A DNA stretch of 48,472 nt. Origin: DAITMV01 sp046318595. Its GTDB lineage: Bacteria > Pseudomonadota > Gammaproteobacteria > Burkholderiales > Burkholderiaceae_B. The position numbers were made by a program, and so were the translations under genes. The notes below the pieces were generated by a model, which was not told the DNA's origin, made no database searches, and worked only from the letters and a program-made list of their open reading frames with translations. The stretch covers positions 1 to 48,472 of the forward strand of contig JBKCTV010000031.1 in the NCBI GenBank assembly GCA_046318595.1, in the 5' to 3' direction. Below are positions 42,908 to 48,472 of this stretch, in pieces (position 1 is the stretch's first letter; every line of letters begins with the position of its first letter).

Positions 42908-43813
42908 ATGTTGACCTTTCAACAAGCCATTTTAAGCCTGCAGAATTACTGGAACCGGCAAGGCTGTGCGCTGCTGCAGCCGCTCGACATGGAAGTCGGC
43001 GCCGGGACCAGCCACCCGGCCACCTTTTTGCGCGCCCTCGGCCCAGAGCCATGGCGGGCTGCGTATGTGCAGCCGTCGCGCCGCCCCAAAGACGGCCGTT
43101 ATGGCGACAACCCGAACCGCCTGCAGCACTATTACCAATACCAGGTCGTACTCAAACCCGCCCCGGAAAATATTCTGGATCTGTATATCGGTTCTCTCGT
43201 GGAGCTCGGTATCGATCCGAAACAAAACGACATCCGTTTCGTCGAGGACGACTGGGAAAACCCGACGCTCGGCGCCTGGGGGCTGGGCTGGGAAGTCTGG
43301 CTCAACGGCATGGAAGTGACGCAGTTCACCTACTTTCAGCAAGTCGGCGGCCTGGACTGCAAACCCGTGCTGGGCGAAATCACCTACGGCATCGAACGCC
43401 TGGCCATGTATTTGCAAGACAAGGAAAACGTCTACGACCTGGTCTGGACCCAATGGGAAGAAAACGGCATTACCCGTGAACTGAGCTACGGCGACGTATT
43501 CCATCAGAACGAGTTTGAGCAGTCGATTTACAATTTTGAACACAGCGCGGTGGACGTACTCTTTCATCAGTTCGCCACTTACGAAACCGAAGCGCAGCGG
43601 CTGATCGACGCCAAGCTCGCTTTGCCCGCCTACGAAATGATTCTCAAAGCCTCGCACACCTTCAACCTGCTGGACGCCCGTGGTGCCATTTCGGTGACCG
43701 AGCGCGCGGCCTACATCGGCCGCATTCGCAACCTGTCGCGCGGCATCGCCAAGGCATATTACGATTCGCGCGAGCGGCTCGGCTTTCCAATGTTGGGAGC
43801 GGCTGCCGCATGA
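42908..43813 (+). CDS. glyQ: Glycyl-tRNA synthetase alpha subunit
   Basis: GlyQ (301 aa), the catalytic alpha chain of the tetrameric bacterial glycyl-tRNA synthetase. It has MLTFQQAILSLQNYW, QPLDMEVGAGTSHPATFLRAL, YVQPSRRPKDGRYGDNPNRL and GGLDCKPVLGEITYGIERLA. ATG 42908 is chosen because family members begin MLTFQ; the ATG at 42890 is in frame. The stop overlaps the glyS start (ATGA), coupling the two chains. Confidence 0.97.
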   Translation: MLTFQQAILSLQNYWNRQGCALLQPLDMEVGAGTSHPATFLRALGPEPWRAAYVQPSRRPKDGRYGDNPNRLQHYYQYQVVLKPAPENILDLYIGSLVELGIDPKQNDIRFVEDDWENPTLGAWGLGWEVWLNGMEVTQFTYFQQVGGLDCKPVLGEITYGIERLAMYLQDKENVYDLVWTQWEENGITRELSYGDVFHQNEFEQSIYNFEHSAVDVLFHQFATYETEAQRLIDAKLALPAYEMILKASHTFNLLDARGAISVTERAAYIGRIRNLSRGIAKAYYDSRERLGFPMLGAAAA

Positions 43814-45909
43814 GTTACGCCACCAGCACCAACACTCTGCTCGTCGAACTGCTGACCGAAGAGTTGCCGCCCAAAGCGCTCTCCGCCTTGAGCCAGGCCT
43901 TCTCCGCGCAACTCGCCGACGAGCTGCGCAGCCTCGGTTATCTGAATGCACATAGCAACATTGCTTCGTTCGCCACGCCACGCCGGCTCGCAGTGTCGAT
44001 CAGCCAGGTAGCGGCCGTCTCGCCCGACCAAGCCGTGCAGGAAAAGCTGCTGCCGGCCAGCATCGGCTTAGACGCCAACGGCCAAGCGACCGCGCCGCTA
44101 CTGAAAAAACTCCAGGCACTCGGGCTGAGCAACATCGACCTTTCGCAACTGGAACGCATCGCCGACGGCAAGCAGGAACAGCTCGTCTACCGTTACACCG
44201 CGCCCGGCAAGCCGCTGGCGGACGGTCTGCAGCAAGCCCTCGACCACGCACTGCACCGCCTGCCCATCCCGAAGCTCATGAGCTATCAGCGGCCCGACGG
44301 GCAGACAGTCCAGTTCGTTCGCCCCGTCCATGGCCTGCTCGCGCTGCACGGGGCGGACATCATACCGCTGCAGGCCTTCGGTTTGCAGGCGGACCGCATC
44401 ACGCAGGGCCATCGCTTCGAGGCCGACGCGCCGGTGCTGACCCTCGACCATGCGGACGATTACGCAGCGCTCCTCGAACGACGCGGCGCGGTCGTCGCGG
44501 GCTTTGCGACCCGGCGCGCCCGGATTCTAGCGCAGCTACAGGCTGCAGCGCAGCGCCTGGGCGGTCTGACAATCATTCTGGACGAGGCACTGCTCGACGA
44601 GGTGACCGCACTCGTGGAGCGTCCGAACGTACTCGCCGGCCGCTTCGACCCCGGCTTTCTTCAGGTGCCGGCCGAGTGCCTGATTCTCACCATGCAGGCC
44701 AACCAGAAATACTTTCCGCTCGTGGCCGCCGACGGCGCGTTGACCGAGCATTTCCTGATCGTCAGCAACCTGACGCCGGTCGATGCCAGTGCCATCATCC
44801 GGGGAAACGAGCGCGTGATCCGGCCGCGTCTGGCCGACGCCAAATTCTTTTTCGATCAAGACCGTAAAAAGCCGCTGGTCGACCGCCTGCCGGCCCTAGC
44901 AAAAGTGGTTTATCACAACCGCCTGGGCAGCCAGCTCGACCGCGTCGAACGGGTGCGGGCCCGCGCGCGCGCCATCGTCGCGGCCCTGGGCGATGAAGCG
45001 CTGGGCGCTGCGGCAGACCGCGCCGCCCAGCTGGCCAAAGCCGATCTTTTGACCGATATGGTTGGAGAGTTCCCCGAACTGCAAGGCACGATGGGACGGT
45101 ATTACGCGCTGCACGACCATGAAGATCCGCTGGTCGCCGACGCCATCGAAGACCACTACAAGCCGCGCTTCGCCGGCGACGCCCTGCCACGCGGGCACAT
45201 CGGACAAATCGTGGCCCTGGCCGACAAGCTCGAAACGCTCACCGGCCTGTTCGGTATCGGTCAGTTACCGACCGGCGACAAAGACCCGTTCGCCTTGCGC
45301 CGGCAGGCGCTGGGCGTCATCCGGATCCTGATCGAGGGCCGTTACGCCTTGTCGGTCCAAACACTCTGCCGAATCGACACCAACCCCGAGGCGACCGGGC
45401 TGCTGATCGATTTCGTGTACGACCGGCTCGCCGCCAACCTGCGGGACGAGCACGCTTACAGCACACCGGAAATCAATGCCGTCCTCGGTTTACGGCCGGA
45501 CCATTTGCACGACGTCCCGGCCCGCCTGCTGGCGGTGCGCGCATTCGCGGCTCTGCCAGAAGCGCAGGCGCTGGCCGCCGCCAACAAACGGGTCGGCAAT
45601 ATTCTCAAGAAGTCCGGCCCGGCCGCAGGCGACGTCCAAACGGCATTGTTACAGGAGCCAGCCGAAATCGAGCTGCACGAGCGGCTTAATCAAATCGCTC
45701 CCCGGACGGAGGAGGATTTTCGCGCTGCCCGGTACCAAGATGCACTGATGGGCTTGGCGGCATTGCGACCGACCATCGACCGGTTTTTCGAAACCGTCAT
45801 GGTCATGGCCGAAGCGGCCGAGATTCGGCAAAACCGGCTGGCGCTCCTGGCGCAGATGCACCGTCTCACCAATCAGGTCGCCGATCTTTCGCAATTGACG
45901 GGCGTATGA
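43810..45909 (+). CDS. glyS: Glycyl-tRNA synthetase beta subunit
   Basis: GlyS (699 aa), the beta chain that binds tRNA. It has LLVELLTEELPPKAL at the N-terminus, FATPRRLAVSI, MSYQRPDGQTVQFVRPVHGL, ECLILTMQANQKYFPL and the HD-like GEFPELQGTMGRYYALHD. The C-terminal part has DALMGLAALRPTIDRFFETV followed by MVMAE. Both its ends overlap neighbours by ATGA. Confidence 0.97.
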   Translation: MSYATSTNTLLVELLTEELPPKALSALSQAFSAQLADELRSLGYLNAHSNIASFATPRRLAVSISQVAAVSPDQAVQEKLLPASIGLDANGQATAPLLKKLQALGLSNIDLSQLERIADGKQEQLVYRYTAPGKPLADGLQQALDHALHRLPIPKLMSYQRPDGQTVQFVRPVHGLLALHGADIIPLQAFGLQADRITQGHRFEADAPVLTLDHADDYAALLERRGAVVAGFATRRARILAQLQAAAQRLGGLTIILDEALLDEVTALVERPNVLAGRFDPGFLQVPAECLILTMQANQKYFPLVAADGALTEHFLIVSNLTPVDASAIIRGNERVIRPRLADAKFFFDQDRKKPLVDRLPALAKVVYHNRLGSQLDRVERVRARARAIVAALGDEALGAAADRAAQLAKADLLTDMVGEFPELQGTMGRYYALHDHEDPLVADAIEDHYKPRFAGDALPRGHIGQIVALADKLETLTGLFGIGQLPTGDKDPFALRRQALGVIRILIEGRYALSVQTLCRIDTNPEATGLLIDFVYDRLAANLRDEHAYSTPEINAVLGLRPDHLHDVPARLLAVRAFAALPEAQALAAANKRVGNILKKSGPAAGDVQTALLQEPAEIELHERLNQIAPRTEEDFRAARYQDALMGLAALRPTIDRFFETVMVMAEAAEIRQNRLALLAQMHRLTNQVADLSQLTGV

Positions 45910-46481
45910 TGAAACTCATCGTGTTGGATCGAGACGGCGTCATCAACGAAGACTCCGACCATTTCGTCAAATCGCCGAGCGAATGGCACCCGATTCCCGG
46001 CAGCTTTCAAGCCATCGCCCGGCTCAACCGCGCCGACTACAAAGTCGCGGTCGCGACCAACCAGTCCGGGGTTGCGCGTGGTTTGTTCGACGTCGAAATG
46101 CTTTCGAGCATGCACAACAAAATGCTCAAACTGGCGGGCGAAGTCGGCGCCCACATCGACTCGATCTTTTTCTGTCCGCACGCGCCCGACGCCCGGTGCG
46201 AATGCCGCAAGCCCCGCCCCGGCCTGTTGATGGAAATCGCCCAGCGCTACAAGCTGCCGCTGACCAACGTGCCCTGCGTGGGCGACTCGCTGCGCGATCT
46301 GGAAGCTGCGGCGAGTGTGGGCGGCAAGCCTTACCTCGTCAGAACCGGCAAAGGCGCACGCACGCTGGAATCGCAAGCGGCGTTGCCCCCCGGCACCGAA
46401 ATTTTCGATGACCTGGCAGCGCTCGCCCGCCACCTGGTGCCGGACGACCCGCACCTGTCCGGTGGCGCCCCCAATCACTGA
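45906..46481 (+). CDS. gmhB: D-glycero-beta-D-manno-heptose-1,7-bisphosphate 7-phosphatase
   Basis: GmhB (191 aa), a HAD phosphatase of the ADP-heptose pathway for lipopolysaccharide inner core. Motif I is VLDRDGVIN with D8 and D10, then ATNQSGVARG, the zinc-binding loop FCPHAPDARCECRKPRPG, and CVGDSLRDLEAA. The zinc loop separates it from other HAD phosphatases. It starts inside the glyS stop and precedes plsC, the usual Burkholderiales order. Confidence 0.94.
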   Translation: MMKLIVLDRDGVINEDSDHFVKSPSEWHPIPGSFQAIARLNRADYKVAVATNQSGVARGLFDVEMLSSMHNKMLKLAGEVGAHIDSIFFCPHAPDARCECRKPRPGLLMEIAQRYKLPLTNVPCVGDSLRDLEAAASVGGKPYLVRTGKGARTLESQAALPPGTEIFDDLAALARHLVPDDPHLSGGAPNH

Positions 46482-46499
46482 TTCATCGGCAGGTATGTT

Positions 46500-47255
46500 T
46501 TGAAAAAATTTTTCGGTTCGCTGAGCTTCGCCGTTTTTTACCCTATTTTTACCATCGTGTATGCCTCGGCGGTCATCGTCGTGGCGCCCCTGCTCAGCCT
46601 GAAAAACCGTTGGCTGATGTGCATGGGCTGGATCGCTGGCATCGTCCAGGCGCTGAAACTACTGTGCCGTGTGCGCTGGACCGTTCAGGGGCGCGAGCAT
46701 CTTCCGAGCACTGGTGGTTTCATCATCGTCGCCAAACACCAGTCGACCTGGGAGACCTTCGGCATCCCGGTGATTTTGTTTCCGCGCCGCATTTGCTTCG
46801 TGTACAAGCGCGAGTTGAATTTCATCCCGTTTTTCGGCTGGTCGATGGCGCTGCTGCGCATGGTGCCGATCGATCGCAGCAAAGGCTCGTTGGCGTTGGA
46901 GCAAGTTCAAAAAGTGGGCACCGACCGCCTGCGGGCCGGCGCCTGCGTGATCTTTTTTCCAGAGGGCACGCGGGTGCCGCCAGGCCAGAAAAAGCGTTAC
47001 AAACTCGGCGGCGCCCACCTGGCCGTGGCCAGCGGTTTCCCCGTGATTCCGATCGCGCACAATGCCGGTGACTGTTGGCCCAAAGGCGCTTTTTTGAAAC
47101 GCCCCGGGACGATCGACGTCCGCATCGGCCCGGCGCTCGACCCCGCCGGGCATACGGCCGAGTCGCTGATGAACGCCGCCGAGTCGTGGATCGAAAGCCA
47201 AATGACGCAGATCGACCAAACCGCTCGCACCGATGCCGCTACGATTCCTCACTAA
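46500..47255 (+). CDS. plsC: 1-acyl-sn-glycerol-3-phosphate acyltransferase
   Basis: PlsC (251 aa) acylates lysophosphatidate to phosphatidate at the inner membrane. An N-terminal hydrophobic anchor (VFYPIFTIVYASAVIVVAPL) is followed by the catalytic VAKHQSTWETFG, an HX4E variant of the HX4D motif, and later VPIDRSKGS, FFPEGTRVPPGQ and VIPIAHNAG. The start is a TTG at 46500, the only start in this frame near the AGG at 46491. The 3' end overlaps the next gene by 23 bases. Confidence 0.93.
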   Translation: MKKFFGSLSFAVFYPIFTIVYASAVIVVAPLLSLKNRWLMCMGWIAGIVQALKLLCRVRWTVQGREHLPSTGGFIIVAKHQSTWETFGIPVILFPRRICFVYKRELNFIPFFGWSMALLRMVPIDRSKGSLALEQVQKVGTDRLRAGACVIFFPEGTRVPPGQKKRYKLGGAHLAVASGFPVIPIAHNAGDCWPKGAFLKRPGTIDVRIGPALDPAGHTAESLMNAAESWIESQMTQIDQTARTDAATIPH

Positions 47256-47988
47256 GCTCTTCGGCGCTCGGCCAGCGACGCTCGATTACGAACTCGTCCG
47301 CACGCGCCGCACCACGGTGGGACTGATCGTCAACGGTCGTGGTTTGCAAGTCCGGGCGCCACAGCGCGCAAGCATCGCCCACATCGAAAGCGTGTTGCAC
47401 GAGAAAGCCGACTGGATCGTCGATAAACTCGCGCAGCGCGCGGCATTCGAAGCTCAGCGCATCGCGCCGATGGAGGCTTTGCGCGACGGCATGCAGCTAC
47501 CGCTGTTCGGCCGGCCGCTGACGCTGCGCTTGGGCCCCGGGCACCCCGCACGGCCGGTTTTCGACGCAGCGGCGAACACTTTGTGCTTGCGCCACCAGCC
47601 GGACGAACCGCTGGACCGTTTGCAAAAAAAGCTCGACGACTGGTTCAAAATGCGTGCCCGCCAGGCATTCGATACCCGGATCTCCGCACTGCGCGGCCAG
47701 GTGAAAGTCGAACTGGCCGCCTGGGCGCTATCCAGCGCCCGAACGCGCTGGGGCTCCTGCTCCGGCCGGCGCTGCATTCGGCTGAACTGGCGGCTGGTGC
47801 ATTACCCGGCGGCGGTGATCGATTACGTCGTCGCGCACGAAATGGCGCATCTGGAAGAGATGAACCACAGCGCCCGCTTCTGGGCGATGGTCGACAGGCT
47901 ATGCCCGGGATACGAAGCAGCCCGGCGGCTGTTGAAGCAGTACGAGCCGGCGACGGTGCCACGGTTTGAGTCCGGGGGCAAAGACTAG
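47233..47988 (+). CDS. YgjP/SprT-like zinc metalloprotein
   Basis: A 251-aa member of the YgjP family (DUF45, M48-like). The zinc motif is VVAHEMAHLEEMNHSARFW, an HExxH with a further His, and SSARTRWGSCSG with RLNWRLVHYP just before it is typical. The N-terminus has the DYELVRTRRTTVGLIVNG pattern of the family. Members have been described both as metalloprotease-like and as UTP pyrophosphatases, so activity is uncertain. It overlaps plsC by 23 bases and is probably cotranscribed. Confidence 0.88.
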   Translation: MPLRFLTKLFGARPATLDYELVRTRRTTVGLIVNGRGLQVRAPQRASIAHIESVLHEKADWIVDKLAQRAAFEAQRIAPMEALRDGMQLPLFGRPLTLRLGPGHPARPVFDAAANTLCLRHQPDEPLDRLQKKLDDWFKMRARQAFDTRISALRGQVKVELAAWALSSARTRWGSCSGRRCIRLNWRLVHYPAAVIDYVVAHEMAHLEEMNHSARFWAMVDRLCPGYEAARRLLKQYEPATVPRFESGGKD

Positions 47989-48226
47989 TCGGAAAATCGT
48001 AAAAAGCTGGATAAGCAGGCGCTTGATTGCGGCAAACTTGAGAAATTTGCGTGACTGTTTCACGGTAGATTTATATTTAGAGATTTATCCAGCGTATGAA
48101 TGCGCAAGCCAGCCTGCAAGCGGCTTGCGGAAGATTTGGCTGAGGGATGCATCCGACTGCTCCGGTTTTATCCTGCAGGTTTTGCGGTATATATTACGTT
48201 AGACTATTGCATTTCAAGGAAATCGA
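47989..48226. other. Non-coding stretch after ygjP-like gene
   Basis: No gene recognised. It is AT-richer than the region before it. It contains GCTGGATAA (48006-48014) and its reverse complement TTATCCAGC (48085-48093), about 70 bases apart, and a small hairpin GCAAGCC/GGCTTGC at about 48103-48128. Neither is followed by a T-run. Confidence 0.4.
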
Positions 48227-48436
48227 GTGAAAGAATTATTTTCATATACCCTAAAAATAATAGAACTCATAAGGCCCAGGTTTTATAACAAAATAACTTG
48301 GGCCGTTGTGCTTTCTGGTCTTTCAATAATTAGTCGTCCCTGCAAAACTCCTGAAACCCTTACAGCCGTTGGCCAAGCGTCAATTTTCCGTCCCCTAAAA
48401 CTCTCAGGAATCGCTGGCATAATACGCAAAACCTGA
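48227..48436 (+). pseudogene. Truncated reading frame with a gene-like N-terminus
   Basis: A GTG preceded by AAGGAA at ideal spacing opens a frame that begins MKELFSYTLKIIELIRPRFY and continues into a hydrophobic segment (TWAVVLSGLSIISRP). This looks like the authentic start of a small membrane or membrane-associated protein. After about residue 38 the sequence loses this character and stops at 69 residues. The gene was probably interrupted or deleted there; the family was not recognised. Confidence 0.4.
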
Positions 48437-48472
48437 GAGATTTTGCTGAGTCGCCCGAATGCCAACCGACGA

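Overview
The window looks like a chromosomal segment of a Burkholderiales-like betaproteobacterium with moderately high G+C. The gene orders mutL-miaA, purM-hda-HAD-pcnB-folK-deoxynucleoside kinase-panB-panC, pyk-fba-purC/purE-purK-sua5 and glyQ-glyS-gmhB-plsC-ygjP are, from memory, the arrangement found around Burkholderia and Cupriavidus. No rRNA, tRNA, CRISPR array or complete insertion sequence was seen. The assignment rests on gene order and protein character only, not on a database search.

Layout. 1-2975: an sbtA-sbtB-tal operon (bicarbonate transporter, its PII-like partner, transaldolase) divergent from a small P-loop kinase. 3.0-5.4 kb: isocitrate lyase and a vapBC toxin-antitoxin pair. 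5.6-7.8 kb: groES-groEL with a CIRCE element. 7.8-14.3 kb: miaA, mutL, a DedA protein, amiC, tsaE and purM. 14.4-20.7 kb: a tightly coupled plus-strand run hda, HAD phosphatase, pcnB, folK, deoxynucleoside kinase, panB, panC, panD, ending with a complete pantothenate pathway. 20.8-24.7 kb: a compact minus-strand island sigF-nrsF-bufA-bufBC-doxX. 24.8-31.2 kb: a LYS1-like dehydrogenase with an N-terminal extension, then sua5, purK, a purC-purE fusion and fba. 31.2-39.7 kb: pyk, pgk, gap and tkt on the minus strand, interrupted by two plus-strand genes, a rhombosortase and a leucine-rich-repeat protein. 39.8-48 kb: an orphan HATPase fragment, rsmE, an aldehyde dehydrogenase, glyQS, gmhB, plsC and a YgjP-type metalloprotein. 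The last 480 bases hold no complete gene.

Two accessory systems stand out. The first is the 20.8-24.7 kb island, a bufferin-type metal-binding RiPP locus: a secreted peptide with two CKGxxSC motifs, an MNIO (DUF692) enzyme fused to its DUF2063 partner, a DoxX membrane protein, and an ECF sigma factor with a DUF1109 anti-sigma factor. A promoter of the form GTAACC-N16-CGAA precedes the peptide gene, and a strong terminator separates the peptide from the enzyme, so the logic of the circuit can be read from the DNA. The second is the LRR protein at 34756-36531, which starts MGNCVS. That matches the eukaryotic N-myristoylation consensus with a palmitoylatable cysteine, which points to a protein delivered into a eukaryotic host cell. 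It has 24-residue repeats encoded by near-identical 72-bp DNA units and a C-terminal domain I do not recognise.

Decay is also visible: probable remnants of an RND transporter (about 2972-3070), an AI-2E permease between purM and hda, a hybrid histidine kinase (39831-40460), and a truncated reading frame at the right edge. With the vapBC pair and the effector-like protein, this fits a host-associated lineage, but that is inference.
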